NCBI RefSeq assembly: GCF_023746555.1
Contig: NZ_CP098755.1
Location: 1,454,001-1,518,000 of the forward strand
Length of the DNA: 64,000 bases
Origin: Brevibacillus ruminantium
GTDB lineage: Bacteria > Bacillota > Bacilli > Brevibacillales > Brevibacillaceae
Reading direction: 5' to 3'
In this document: piece after piece, positions 19,690 through 28,733 of the stretch
How the letters are laid out: the number at the start of each line of letters is the position of its first letter
How positions within the stretch are numbered: position 1 is the first letter of the stretch
Notes under the pieces: model-generated
Database searches by the model: none
The model's input: only the letters and a program-made list of their open reading frames with translations
What the model was told of the DNA's origin: nothing
Translations under genes and position numbers: made by a program

Positions 19690-19737
19690 GCAGCGTCCCG
19701 ATCCTGCCAAGCAAGCAGGACCAGGGGCGCTTTTTTG
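19690..19737 (+). terminator. Intrinsic terminator of the soluble receptor gene
   Basis: GCGTCCC..TCCTGC pairs with GCAGGA..AGGGGCGC, followed by TTTTTTG. Confidence 0.7.
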
Positions 19738-19916
19738 TACGAATCCTGATGTGCCCAGGGCCTGTCGAATGATGCAGAGTTATGGTTCTTTCTGATCAAA
19801 ATTGTCATGAAATAAAGGAAATCCAAAGAGAATGTGTAATATACTTACAGTGGCGTGGAAGTTACTCCGGAAGCAGACAGAGCGAGTTTGCAAACCTTCT
19901 GAACAAGGGGGATGAA

Positions 19917-21335
19917 ATGACCAGAGCAAGAAATTTCTTTTTGATACTGTGTGTATCACTCTTAATTACGCTTACAGGGTTTTCTACTGTGTCGACAGCC
20001 TTCCAGTGGGAAAAGCCGTTGGTTTCGGAAGAGAGCGTACCTGTGGCAGGAGGAACCTTACAGACAAAAGTATATCAATTCAAAAACGGGGATATTTATC
20101 GAGCATATCGGTTGGAAGGACAGCTAGAGGCGCAGTCTCATCTGATCAACGTTCCTGTGCCTTCTGAGGGGGCGGTATTTCGGCACGTCATGAACCAGGA
20201 GGGGCAAGCCCGGCAATGGAACATACTTTCCTTGCTAAATCTGCAAAGTCTGCCGCTAACCCCCGGTTTTATCGAGTCGCCCAGCCGTTATTACTGGATA
20301 GGAGCGCCGATCGTATATCAGCCCCTCGGAAACACGACGATCGAAGAAAAAAAGGAATTGGCCGCGCCGATTACGGTTAAACAAGAATGGTTTCGATTGA
20401 TTCTCGAGGTCAATCTTCCAGTCAAGCCCGGCATCGTCAGCGAGTGGTGGTATATGGAGTCGCGCTCCCCTCAGGTGGCGTGGGATAACCAGCCGATGTC
20501 CAATCTGTGGCTGAGCAGAGATTTCTCGGAGAAAGCAAAATGGCTCTACGACGGTTACTATTATGCCAGCCCGTCCACTTATGTACCCTATACAGCCAAT
20601 GCCTATTGGCGAATCCCGGAAAATTACATTGTTCGCTCTCTGCTTGCCAACCCGAGTGACCGAGCCTCGCAAAACATGGCCTATATCATGCTGGACACGG
20701 CTGTCCGCAATCAGGAGCCGGATGGGCACTGGAAGTCCTATCCGTTATCGCAGTGGCTCTATGAAGATTACGGTATCCAGGATGGCTTTTACGATACCCG
20801 TTTCAATACGGGGATGGCCGAGATGCTGCTGGAGGGCTGCAAGCTTTATGACGACAGCCAATTCTGCGATTCAGCGAAAAAATACGCCAAATACCTGCGC
20901 GACCATGCCAGTCAAAATCACTATGTTGTAAGCGGTCCCCAAGACGGTTGGCTAGTGGCTGATTACACTCATCCAGTGCCGCACACGCCGACACATGTTT
21001 CACTCAACCATCAGTTGGCAGAAATTAACTTTCTGTGGAAAATGTACATGAAATTCCATGATCCCACTGACAAAGAGCTGGCCAATATTATGCTCTATGG
21101 TGTCACGAACCTGGGCGAGAAGTGGATCACCCAAAATGGGGACCTTCATTACGCCTGGTTCCCGGACAATTCATTCGGCAGACCGGATTATCCGTACCTG
21201 ACCTACAATGATTTACGGGACACCCAGCGTCTCTATCAGTCCTTGTATGGTGTGGAGCAAACGACAATCGCGCAGTTGATGCGAAGTAAAGAAATGTGGA
21301 TGGCTGCCAACCAGGTGGTCATTCCGGTGCAATAA
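19917..21335 (+). CDS. Large secreted protein, possible alpha/alpha-barrel enzyme
   Basis: Exported protein of 472 residues with a signal peptide (residues 1-28, LILCVSLLITLTGFSTVSTA). I do not recognise the N-terminal beta-rich part (about 30-200). From about 230 the pattern of repeated amphipathic helices with aromatic loops (LLANPSDRASQNMAYIMLDT, MAEMLLEGCKLYDDSQF, VSLNHQLAEINFLWKMYMKF) looks like an alpha/alpha toroid, the fold of glucuronyl C5-epimerases and polysaccharide lyases. That is an inference from pattern, with no catalytic residues assigned. AAGGGGGATGAA precedes the ATG. The gene is monocistronic with its own terminator. Confidence 0.6.
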   Translation: MTRARNFFLILCVSLLITLTGFSTVSTAFQWEKPLVSEESVPVAGGTLQTKVYQFKNGDIYRAYRLEGQLEAQSHLINVPVPSEGAVFRHVMNQEGQARQWNILSLLNLQSLPLTPGFIESPSRYYWIGAPIVYQPLGNTTIEEKKELAAPITVKQEWFRLILEVNLPVKPGIVSEWWYMESRSPQVAWDNQPMSNLWLSRDFSEKAKWLYDGYYYASPSTYVPYTANAYWRIPENYIVRSLLANPSDRASQNMAYIMLDTAVRNQEPDGHWKSYPLSQWLYEDYGIQDGFYDTRFNTGMAEMLLEGCKLYDDSQFCDSAKKYAKYLRDHASQNHYVVSGPQDGWLVADYTHPVPHTPTHVSLNHQLAEINFLWKMYMKFHDPTDKELANIMLYGVTNLGEKWITQNGDLHYAWFPDNSFGRPDYPYLTYNDLRDTQRLYQSLYGVEQTTIAQLMRSKEMWMAANQVVIPVQ

Positions 21336-21340
21336 AAAAG

Positions 21341-21377
21341 AAAAAAGGTGTCCCGTGGGCACCTTTTTTCTTTTTTG
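21341..21377. terminator. Strong intrinsic terminator
   Basis: AAAAAAGGTG and CACCTTTTTT form a ten-bp stem with an A tract before and a T tract after, so it can work on both strands. Confidence 0.85.
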
Positions 21378-21397
21378 CTCGCCAAACAAGCCGTTAA

Positions 21398-21600
21398 TTG
21401 CTAGCTGGTGAAAGTCCAACCGAGGTAAGAGCCAAGTCGCATTGTAGCTGACAGGCAACTGGTGGAGAGATCATATAGGGATCGGCATGTTGAGAAAGTC
21501 GAGACCGGGTTTTATTACTTGCGGGCGTTCCGACGGTGGGGTGGTTTATTTCGGCATAGGAAGCAAGTGTAAGCAAAGGAAAGCTGCAAAAGTTAAGAGA
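21398..21600 (+). other. Possible group II intron 5' fragment
   Basis: A GC-richer, uncoded stretch beginning near GCTAGCTGGTGAAAGTCC, with GGTAAGAGCC and short self-complementary blocks. The wording resembles 5' domains of bacterial group II introns. No reverse transcriptase, domain V or 3' end is present nearby, so at best it is a fragment. Between 21600 and 22130 nothing further was recognised apart from short AT-rich remnants. Confidence 0.3.
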
Positions 21601-22135
21601 ATGCAACAATTTCTGTAAATGTCCTTCTGCCAAAGAAAATACCTATTGACAAATTTTTCAAGAACATTCAGAATGAAATTGGAAATATTTGCATTTAATC
21701 CTATTTTTTGAATTGTAGAAATTCGATAGTTTCATTTTGTTCCACCAATTTGCTTGTGGTAAGGACAAGTCACCTTTTTTTATTTGGTTTTGAAATTTTG
21801 CTAAAGCATCGGTCTTCGCAACAAAAGTTTTCTTGAAAGGAGGTGAATTGGCAATGCAGCCGATCAGGTCGCCGAACGAATGAAAAAAGAGTTCCTACAC
21901 ATCCCCCATGTCTTGCCCCTTGCAGAGCTTCTGACTGGGTGGATAGGTAAAAACTCAGAAAAATTGTACATCAATACTTCATCAATGTAAAGAATCTTAT
22001 TTCTGTACTTGCCCATAATCGATTCAAAAATTTTACAGTGGGTAGGAATGGAATGTCCCCTTAGGCTACTTGAAGCTGTTTTTTGATTTGTTCTAGCGAG
22101 TCCCCAGATTTCGTTTGGAAAAATACGAAATCAAT

Positions 22136-22345
22136 CTAACTGAACATTTGGCTTTGCTGCCACTGATTCAACCCAACAATCAGTTGTCCCTGACCAATAT
22201 GGATGCAAAAAACAGCGGAAAACAAAGCAAGAATCCAATAACGGTCAATTGTGCGAGCATTTCTCACTTGATAGCGATCTAACGAAACTTTCCCATTCAT
22301 GGTACGAAAGTACTTTCAATCGCCCATCGTTTGCTGTAATCGTTT
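22136..22345 (-). pseudogene. Transposase relic, IS4-like C-terminal end
   Basis: Reading leftward, YSKRWAIESTF (the family's Y..RW.IE signature with the catalytic Glu) is followed after a frameshift by SLDRYQVRNARTIDRYWILA and FCIHIGQGQLIVGLNQWQQ, then a stop. This matches the C-terminal end of IS4-like DDE transposases. The rest of the gene is missing. Confidence 0.65.
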
Positions 22346-22447
22346 AGAATTTGGTTGTTTGTCAGTGAGGCATCGGTACTCCTCCTTTTTGAACATGCAC
22401 CAATAGTGTAATTTTTAAAAAAGTGACACAAAGGAGGAAGTTTTATT

Positions 22448-22549
22448 ATGAGAATCAATTTCATAATTGCTGCTCGACCAAATGAGAGTATGACGCCTCG
22501 GAAGGAAGTGGATCAGAGACGAGAAAGCGACATTCCAATCGAAAAATAA
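22448..22549 (+). CDS. Possible 33-residue ORF with strong ribosome site
   Basis: AAAGGAGG stands ten bases before an ATG that opens 33 codons (MRINFIIAARPNESM and on, ending PIEK). No family was recognised. It lies between the transposase relic and the secreted-protein pair. It could be a start fragment of a lost gene as easily as a real small protein. Confidence 0.25.
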   Translation: MRINFIIAARPNESMTPRKEVDQRRESDIPIEK

Positions 22550-22671
22550 AGTGATGTTTCAGCCGTTTCCGTAAGTCGAGTTTTAAACAATTTCTTACTA
22601 AACGCCCGATAAATGTTGTAATTTAGTAAAATGTTTTATTTTTTTGGATACAATAAAGATAGGAGGAGACC

Positions 22672-23673
22672 ATGATGTGTTTTTTGAGGTGTAGTAAGCA
22701 ACGTTCTCTACTCATTATTATGATTCTGGTGAGCACGTGGACATATGTATTGGTTGGTATTAAACCAACTTCAGCTGCAAGTGCTCCACTCTATACAACA
22801 AGTTACTATGTGACAAAAACATCACTATCGGCTATGTATAATTTGGGATGCTCACTCGGTACTAGGGATAAAAACACTTCTGGGATACAGGACAATTTAG
22901 TAATTTTAGCTTTAGGACAACAACGGAAGAATTCTGCCGGGGATTGGGGGGCAAGTTTATTTGGGAATTTCCAGACAAACAGGCAAATTGTTGACTTAGT
23001 TGCTCAATTTGGACAGGGGTACTACAATTGTACAGGCAGTGATACAGATTCGACCGTCAAAATTGTTGTAGGAACAAACAATTATGGTAGCTTGGTCAAT
23101 TACACAGCAGGAAGTGTTTGGGGGAGTATGGTAGGCACTGTCCATAGAAAGGTGAAGGATGAGTTAGGGATCGGTAGCCAGGTAAGAATATACGGAGGAA
23201 ATGATATGGAAGTAGGCTATAACAGTGCTGCTGCAACTTTAGATTGGGTAGAGGGCTACGACGATAATACTGATTCTCGTCTATTTTATAACTTCGGAGA
23301 TGCAGCCGGATGTCCAACCTCTGGCACATATTCTCCGAGTACGAAGTGCGTATCTGGTAACACTTGGTCAGTAGATGATCTTTATTATATCAGCTATGGC
23401 GCTAGTTCAGCACTAGTAATGCCACAAATATATAACACTACAGGAAGCAACGCTAGGCAGTGGCAAAAATTATCTCTTTATGCAGATAAATATAAAAATG
23501 GAATGGATATTAGTGGAGCATTAACCCAATATCAGGCATGTGAGCAGGTTGGAGGCTGTTCTGGTACCAACAATACACCTTTGCAAGGTTGGACACAATT
23601 GTACGACCAATTAAATTCTGATTCCAGAACAGCTCAAAGGTTAAGATATTCTAGTGACATGAAGTGGCAATGA
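22672..23673 (+). CDS. Secreted cysteine-containing protein of unknown function
   Basis: Exported protein of 333 residues. The signal peptide is residues 1-38 (LIIMILVSTWTYVLVGIK before TSAAS). The mature part has six or so cysteines in spaced pairs (LGCSLG, YYNCTG, AAGCPTSG, TKCVSG, QACEQVGGCSG), which suggests disulfides. Blocks VKIVVGTNNYG, VRIYGGNDMEVGY and LVMPQIYNTTGSNARQWQ look like strand ends of a TIM-barrel-like fold, perhaps glycoside-hydrolase related. That is a guess. AGGAGGAG precedes the ATG. AT content is clearly higher than in the surrounding genes, which fits acquisition. It is followed 105 bases later by a second exported protein. Confidence 0.65.
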   Translation: MMCFLRCSKQRSLLIIMILVSTWTYVLVGIKPTSAASAPLYTTSYYVTKTSLSAMYNLGCSLGTRDKNTSGIQDNLVILALGQQRKNSAGDWGASLFGNFQTNRQIVDLVAQFGQGYYNCTGSDTDSTVKIVVGTNNYGSLVNYTAGSVWGSMVGTVHRKVKDELGIGSQVRIYGGNDMEVGYNSAAATLDWVEGYDDNTDSRLFYNFGDAAGCPTSGTYSPSTKCVSGNTWSVDDLYYISYGASSALVMPQIYNTTGSNARQWQKLSLYADKYKNGMDISGALTQYQACEQVGGCSGTNNTPLQGWTQLYDQLNSDSRTAQRLRYSSDMKWQ

Positions 23674-23778
23674 TTACGGGTATTTAAATTAGGAGCGCTT
23701 CGTGCGTCAAAGATGAAAACATGTGAAACAGCGAGAAAAACGGCGAAAACATTAATTTATTGAGGGAGGGAGTAAGTC

Positions 23779-24414
23779 ATGGGAATTGGGAAGTTGCCTA
23801 AAAAGTATCTTCTATACATTCTCGTAGCACTTTCAACCGTTGTTGTACCAGTTTTTGCATTCGCTCATCAATACGTAAACCCGGATAGAGAAGAACTAGA
23901 TAAGATAAAAAACTTATTTCCGGAAAAAAGGGCAGTCCTGGAGAAGGACATTGCTGAATACGAAGAAGCCCGGAAGGGAAAAAGGGCAGAAAAAGGCCGA
24001 AGTTTGAATCAATTTGTTGCAGAAGGGAAGATCTCACTTGGGGAGACTTCGACGTTCCCCTCAGGTATAGAAGATGATCCGGTGATCCCCCCTGCTTATC
24101 ACAATATCAAGCTTGTAAACCAATGGTATGGCAAAGTGAATGATAAGCTGGTGATTATTTCGGCGGGAGCATATTTTGATAATATTGAACAGGGATTATT
24201 GGTGGTTTCGTATATGGATGAAGATCGGGGCAATTTGAAACAGCATGATATCTATACCCCATCTAAAAACGGGCCTGTAAAAATTGTCCGGGAGGAAACG
24301 GAGAAGCTTATTCTGGAAGCAGAAGACGGAACCAAGTTTGACTATCAACTGGAGACGGAAGTGATCAGTGTGCTACAAGATGACCTTGTCCTTGAAGAAA
24401 GCGACTCCCAGTAG
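23779..24414 (+). CDS. Exported protein of unknown function, partner of the preceding gene
   Basis: Protein of 211 residues with an N-terminal signal or anchor (LYILVALSTVVVPVFAFAHQ). A charged helix (about 35-80, including DIAEYEEARKGKRAEKGR) leads to a beta-rich C-terminal domain (about 105-205: LVNQWYGKVNDKLVIISAGA, then GLLVVSYMDEDRG, ending in acidic VLEESDSQ). No family was recognised. GGGAGGGAG precedes the ATG. Same strand, short gap and the same AT-rich composition as the upstream secreted protein suggest the two work together. Confidence 0.65.
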   Translation: MGIGKLPKKYLLYILVALSTVVVPVFAFAHQYVNPDREELDKIKNLFPEKRAVLEKDIAEYEEARKGKRAEKGRSLNQFVAEGKISLGETSTFPSGIEDDPVIPPAYHNIKLVNQWYGKVNDKLVIISAGAYFDNIEQGLLVVSYMDEDRGNLKQHDIYTPSKNGPVKIVREETEKLILEAEDGTKFDYQLETEVISVLQDDLVLEESDSQ

Positions 24415-24497
24415 CTTTTCAGAAAAGTCGTTGGCACGTGAAAGCGCTCAGTGTAATAAAATATAAAAACAGTCTTGGGCACATGTGCAAAAAGAGC

Positions 24498-24643
24498 TGA
24501 AGTGACCCCAAAAAGGTAGACACGTATTTTTAATCAAGAACATGTAGGGCTTGAGTTCGGTATTGTACGGGACTCAAGCCTTTTAATTTTGTTTGATTTG
24601 CTTACAATTGTAGTATTCGATGTAGTTTGCTATCTCTTTCTTA
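24498..24643 (-). mobile_element. 3' end relic of an IS150-like IS3 element
   Basis: The outer end TGAAGTGACCCCAAAAAGG matches the right inverted repeat of the intact element at 61192-62626. Reading leftward, codons give KKEIANYIEYYNCKQIK and, after one frameshift, KLKGLSPVQYRTQALHVLD, the C-terminus of the same orfB. Everything upstream is lost. Confidence 0.85.
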
Positions 24644-24761
24644 AAATGCGCAACACGGACTAATCAAATGACAAACAAGAGTCTCGGTAGGAAGGACTGC
24701 CTTGCTTATGAAGTGCATAAAAGCGCTAAAAAGTACATTGGACCAACCGAATTTGCCAGCG

Positions 24762-25457
24762 TCAGCCTCTTTTCAATACGAATAAGGTAAGAAAGCTGAG
24801 CGCTTCTCTCAGTTCTACCGGTAATGGTTGGGCCAAACTGGCGGGAACACCTTCCTTGTAGACAGGCTCTTCTTCCAGGAGAGTAAAGCCGTTTTCTTCT
24901 GCCAGCTGCTTCGCTTCCCAGGGCATCATGGTGTTCTGGATTGTCGCTTCTCCGTACAGACGCCGATAGCTATGTCCTCGGGGACCTGCAGTAGGACCGA
25001 GGATGCCGAGAAGCAGGATTCCTTCCGGTTTAAGAAGGCGATGAAATTCTTGCAGGGCGGCTAATGGAGAGGGCGTAAATTCTGTTACATTGATGCAGAG
25101 AATGCCGCTGAACCTCCCATCCTCAAAAGGAAGCTGAGAAACATCTCCCGTTTGGAACTGTGGAGGAAACGGACTATTTTTTACCCGGTCATCTACCCGG
25201 TCATAGGCCAAACGAATCATTTCCCCGGCAATATCTACCCCTGTTACCTGATAGCCGCCGACTGCAAGTTTACAACTGGCATACCCATCTCCACAGCCGG
25301 CATCAAGGACGGGACCGCTCTTCGGACCGACAAAGCGGGTGAACAGGGGGAGGATCGTTCGACGACTTCCTTTTTCCCACATGTTCTCGCTGCGCTTATG
25401 CCAATCTGCAGCGAATTGATCCCATTGGTCTTTTGCCATTTGACTCCATTCATTCAT
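24762..25457 (-). CDS. SAM-dependent methyltransferase (class I)
   Basis: Small-molecule-type methyltransferase of 231 residues. Motif I is GPVLDAGCGDGYASCKLA, with the acidic end of strand 2 at VTGVDIAGEMI, motif II near TGDVSQLPF, and motif III LLKPEGILLLGILG. Substrate unknown. The start was set at 25457 because AGGAGGACTCATCC stands directly before that ATG; a longer frame begins 17 codons upstream with a non-conserved basic stretch. It is divergent from hppD. Confidence 0.85.
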   Translation of the reverse strand: MNEWSQMAKDQWDQFAADWHKRSENMWEKGSRRTILPLFTRFVGPKSGPVLDAGCGDGYASCKLAVGGYQVTGVDIAGEMIRLAYDRVDDRVKNSPFPPQFQTGDVSQLPFEDGRFSGILCINVTEFTPSPLAALQEFHRLLKPEGILLLGILGPTAGPRGHSYRRLYGEATIQNTMMPWEAKQLAEENGFTLLEEEPVYKEGVPASLAQPLPVELREALSFLTLFVLKRG

Positions 25458-25667
25458 GGATGAGTCCTCCTGAAAGTTTCTCGTCTTTTTCTTCCTACAT
25501 TGTACCAAGCAAAGCGGATCATGCGTACTTTATTGGATGAATGCTGTGGGGCGTTTTCGCGTTATTCCGTGTTCTTGCAAGGAGTAAGCGCTTCCATGTA
25601 ATCTCAAGTTAACGACAAAATCATCCCAATCATACAAAAATTTGAAAAAATCGGAGGGAGAAGTAGA

Positions 25668-26762
25668 ATGAGCAGCAATACCGATTTCTTTCCCATTCAA
25701 GACTGGGATTACCTAGAGTTTTACGTGGGGAACGCCAAACAGGCCATGCATTATTTTACCAAAGGGTTAGGCTTTCAGGCTGTGGCCTATTCAGGACTGG
25801 AAACAGGCTCGCGAGATAAGGTTTCTTATGTACTGAAGCAAAATCATCTCACCTTTGTCCTCTCAGGTGCCTTGACACCAGAGAGCCCGATCAATTCATT
25901 TGTCAGCATTCACGGGGATGGGGTAAAGGACGTGGCGCTGCGTGTCGATGATTGCGAGCAGGCCTATCAAGAAGCTGTTTCGCGTGGTGCCATTCCGATC
26001 ATGGAGCCTACCGAGTTTTCCGATTCCTTCGGTACAGTGAAAAAAGCGATCATTGGCACCTATGGGGATAACATTCATTCCTTTATTGAGCGGAAAAACT
26101 ACAACGGCCCGTTCCTTCCAGGCTTCCGTGAATTTGAGTCTCCGGTTTCGTCCTCCGATACGGGTCTGATCGGTATTGACCATATCGTCGGTAATGTGGA
26201 AGTGATGGACGAGTGGGTAGAGTACTATTCCAAAGTGATGGGCTTTACCGCGATTCAAAACTTTAGCGATGAGGATATCTCTACGGAGTACTCGGCGTTG
26301 ATGTCAAAAGTGATGCAGAGCGGAACCGGGCGCATCAAGTTCCCGATCAACGAGCCGGCGGAAGGCCGCCGCAAATCACAGATCCAGGAGTTCCTGGAGT
26401 TTTACCAGGGGCCTGGTGTCCAGCATATCGCTCTTTTGACCAATGATATCGTGAAAACTGTCTCTCAGCTTCGGGCCAACGGGGTAGACTTCCTCTATGT
26501 GCCGGACACGTATTATGAGGAGCTGAAGGAGCGGGTCGGAGAGATCGATGAGGATATCGAAGCCCTGAAAGAGCTGCGAGTGCTTGTGGATCGGGATGAT
26601 GAAGGCTACCTCCTGCAGTTGTTCAGCAAACCGATCGTCGACCGTCCTACGCTGTTTGTCGAGATCATTCAGCGAAAAGGGGCGCGCGGCTTTGGAAACG
26701 GCAATTTCAAAGCGCTCTTTGAGGCATTGGAAAGAGAGCAGGAGCTGCGGGGAAATCTGTAA
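25668..26762 (+). CDS. hppD: 4-hydroxyphenylpyruvate dioxygenase
   Basis: Converts 4-hydroxyphenylpyruvate to homogentisate in tyrosine breakdown, using Fe(II). The 364 residues form two vicinal-oxygen-chelate domains. Iron ligands are GIDHIVGNVE (His), GVQHIALLT (His) and the C-terminal LFVEIIQRKGARGFG (Glu), all present. FGNGNFKALFEALE is the family's closing helix. GGAGGGAGAAG precedes the ATG. No homogentisate dioxygenase or other tyrosine gene lies nearby, so it may serve brown pigment formation or a pathway encoded elsewhere. Confidence 0.95.
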   Translation: MSSNTDFFPIQDWDYLEFYVGNAKQAMHYFTKGLGFQAVAYSGLETGSRDKVSYVLKQNHLTFVLSGALTPESPINSFVSIHGDGVKDVALRVDDCEQAYQEAVSRGAIPIMEPTEFSDSFGTVKKAIIGTYGDNIHSFIERKNYNGPFLPGFREFESPVSSSDTGLIGIDHIVGNVEVMDEWVEYYSKVMGFTAIQNFSDEDISTEYSALMSKVMQSGTGRIKFPINEPAEGRRKSQIQEFLEFYQGPGVQHIALLTNDIVKTVSQLRANGVDFLYVPDTYYEELKERVGEIDEDIEALKELRVLVDRDDEGYLLQLFSKPIVDRPTLFVEIIQRKGARGFGNGNFKALFEALEREQELRGNL

Positions 26763-26828
26763 TTGGCTGCGAGGATGAGGATTTAGGTAATTGTCTGCCA
26801 GGAAAATCTGTAATCGTTTTGCCCAGGG

Positions 26829-26860
26829 AGCGCCGACGGTGAAAGCTGTCGGCGCTTTCT
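26829..26860 (+). terminator. Intrinsic terminator of hppD
   Basis: AGCGCCGAC and GTCGGCGCT form a perfect nine-bp stem, followed by TTCTC. Confidence 0.65.
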
Positions 26861-26945
26861 CTGTGGATGACTTGACTTATCATTGGACCTAATGTTCGCC
26901 GCCGATCGTTTTTGTTGTATTTTTCAGGCAAGCCTGACGAATGAC

Positions 26946-26975
26946 TTGACCTGAAATCGACTCCCTAGCAATAAT
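26946..26975 (+). promoter_or_regulatory. Candidate promoter of the LytS/LytT-type operon
   Basis: TTGACC and AATAAT are spaced 18 bases apart and end 33 bases before the kinase start. Only the match to the vegetative consensus supports this. Confidence 0.35.
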
Positions 26976-27008
26976 GTAGGAAAACAGTCTCGTAGAGGAG
27001 CGACAAGA

Positions 27009-28733
27009 ATGAATCTGGCACTCATGATCCCTTTGGCTGAACGAACCGCAGTGCTGGTTGTTGCTGCCCTGTTATTTACCCGGGTGAAAGCATTTCGCAG
27101 CTTGCTCAACCAGCGGGCCACTTACAAGGACAAAGCCGTAATGGTGTTGATCTTTTCCGGCATATCCATCCTCGGTACCTACAACGGGATCTGGTATGAA
27201 GATGCGATCGCCAACTCGCGAGTCATCGGTACCATTGTCGCAGGTCTTCTTGCGGGCCCGTGGGTCGGATTGGCGACGGGACTGGTCGCCGGGATTCACC
27301 GCTACACACTGGGAGGGTTTACCGATCTGGCCTGTGCGATTTCAACGATCAGTGAAGGTGTGCTGGCAGGCTTGGTGTATCGGTTTCGCAGAACGAGGGA
27401 AATCCGCTGGACGACAGCGATGGCAGTGGGCTTCGTGGCAGAGTGGATACAGATGGGGATCATTCTTTTGGTAGCAAAGCCTTATGTAAGCGCTTTGGCT
27501 TTAGTAAAGGCAATCAGTGTGCCGATGTCTGTCGTCAATGCGCTGGGGATTGCGATCCTCATCATCATTATCGATCTGGCCAAAACCGAAGAGGATCGGA
27601 TCGGCGCTCTCCAGGCGCAGCGGACTCTGCAGGTGGCAGACAAGACCCTATCCTATCTCCGGCAAGGTCTGACCTACGAATCAGCCAAAAGAGTTGCTGA
27701 AGAAATTCTCTGTACAACAAGAGTGGCTGCCGTGGCCATTACGGATACCAAAACGGTTCTCGCCCATGTCGGGGCAGGTGCGTCCCATCACGTCGTAGGG
27801 GAGGAGATTACGACCAAGGCGACCAGACAGGTTCTGGAGACCAAAGAGGTGAAAATCGCCGGAAACAAAGAAGAGATTGGCTGCAAGGAGGGAAACTGTA
27901 CGCTGCGCAGCGCGATTCTCGTTCCCCTGATGCGCAAGCGTGGCGAGGTGGCAGGTGTGCTGAAGCTGTATCAGGATCGCTCCCGGAAGCTGTCCGCGGT
28001 CGATCTGGAGCTGGTGAGAGGACTGGGCAATCTCATCTCCACCCAGTTGGAGCTGGCTGATCTGGAAAAGCAGGCGCGTCTATTGGCTGACGCGGAAATC
28101 AAGGCTTTGCACGCGCAAATCAATCCGCATTTTTTGTTTAATGCACTCAATACGATTGTTTCCTTTATTCGTTTTCGCCCGGAGCAGGCGCGTGAGCTGT
28201 TGATCCACCTCGGCGAGTATTTCCGGCGCAACCTGCACGACAGCGGGGGCTTTGTCACTCTGGCGGAGGAACTGGAGCATATCGAGGCATTCCTGGCGAT
28301 CGAGCGTGCCCGTTTTGGCGACAAGCTCAAAGTCGAGTACGAGATTGAGCCGGGGGTTGAACGGTACGTCGTTCCTGGACTTGTCCTGCAACCGCTGGTA
28401 GAAAACGCGATCAAGCACGGGCTTTTGCCCAAACGCGAGGGCGGCACCGTCAAAATTACAGCGCGTCTGAAAAACAGCCAGGTCTTGCAATTGATCGTCG
28501 CTGACAATGGTGTGGGGTTGACACAAGACCCCTTCGTTACGCCGCCTCCCGCAGAGAACGGCAAGCGGAAGCTTTCGGGAATTGGACTGTCAAACGTGAG
28601 GAGTCGTCTGCACGCGATTTACGGACAACCACACGGTATCGTGATCGAGAGTGAGCTGGGGCAGGGGACGACCTGCGTTATTGAATTGCCATTGGGGGTG
28701 AAAGTGAATGCTGAAAGTCTTCATCGTGGATGA
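27009..28733 (+). CDS. LytS-family sensor histidine kinase
   Basis: Membrane sensor of 574 residues. The 5TM-5TMR_LYT region spans residues 1-185 (LLAGPWVGLATGLVAGIHRY is the hallmark), followed by a GAF domain (about 215-350, containing GCKEGNCTLRSAI). The kinase core has the phospho-acceptor motif HAQINPHFLFNALNTIVSFI, then N box QPLVENAIKHGL and GIGLSNVRSRL. In E. coli and Bacillus, LytS-type kinases next to CstA/BtsT or PftA genes sense pyruvate. The same layout here (kinase, LytTR regulator, cstA) supports that reading by inference. Its 3' end overlaps the regulator by 26 bases. Confidence 0.92.
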   Translation: MNLALMIPLAERTAVLVVAALLFTRVKAFRSLLNQRATYKDKAVMVLIFSGISILGTYNGIWYEDAIANSRVIGTIVAGLLAGPWVGLATGLVAGIHRYTLGGFTDLACAISTISEGVLAGLVYRFRRTREIRWTTAMAVGFVAEWIQMGIILLVAKPYVSALALVKAISVPMSVVNALGIAILIIIIDLAKTEEDRIGALQAQRTLQVADKTLSYLRQGLTYESAKRVAEEILCTTRVAAVAITDTKTVLAHVGAGASHHVVGEEITTKATRQVLETKEVKIAGNKEEIGCKEGNCTLRSAILVPLMRKRGEVAGVLKLYQDRSRKLSAVDLELVRGLGNLISTQLELADLEKQARLLADAEIKALHAQINPHFLFNALNTIVSFIRFRPEQARELLIHLGEYFRRNLHDSGGFVTLAEELEHIEAFLAIERARFGDKLKVEYEIEPGVERYVVPGLVLQPLVENAIKHGLLPKREGGTVKITARLKNSQVLQLIVADNGVGLTQDPFVTPPPAENGKRKLSGIGLSNVRSRLHAIYGQPHGIVIESELGQGTTCVIELPLGVKVNAESLHRG

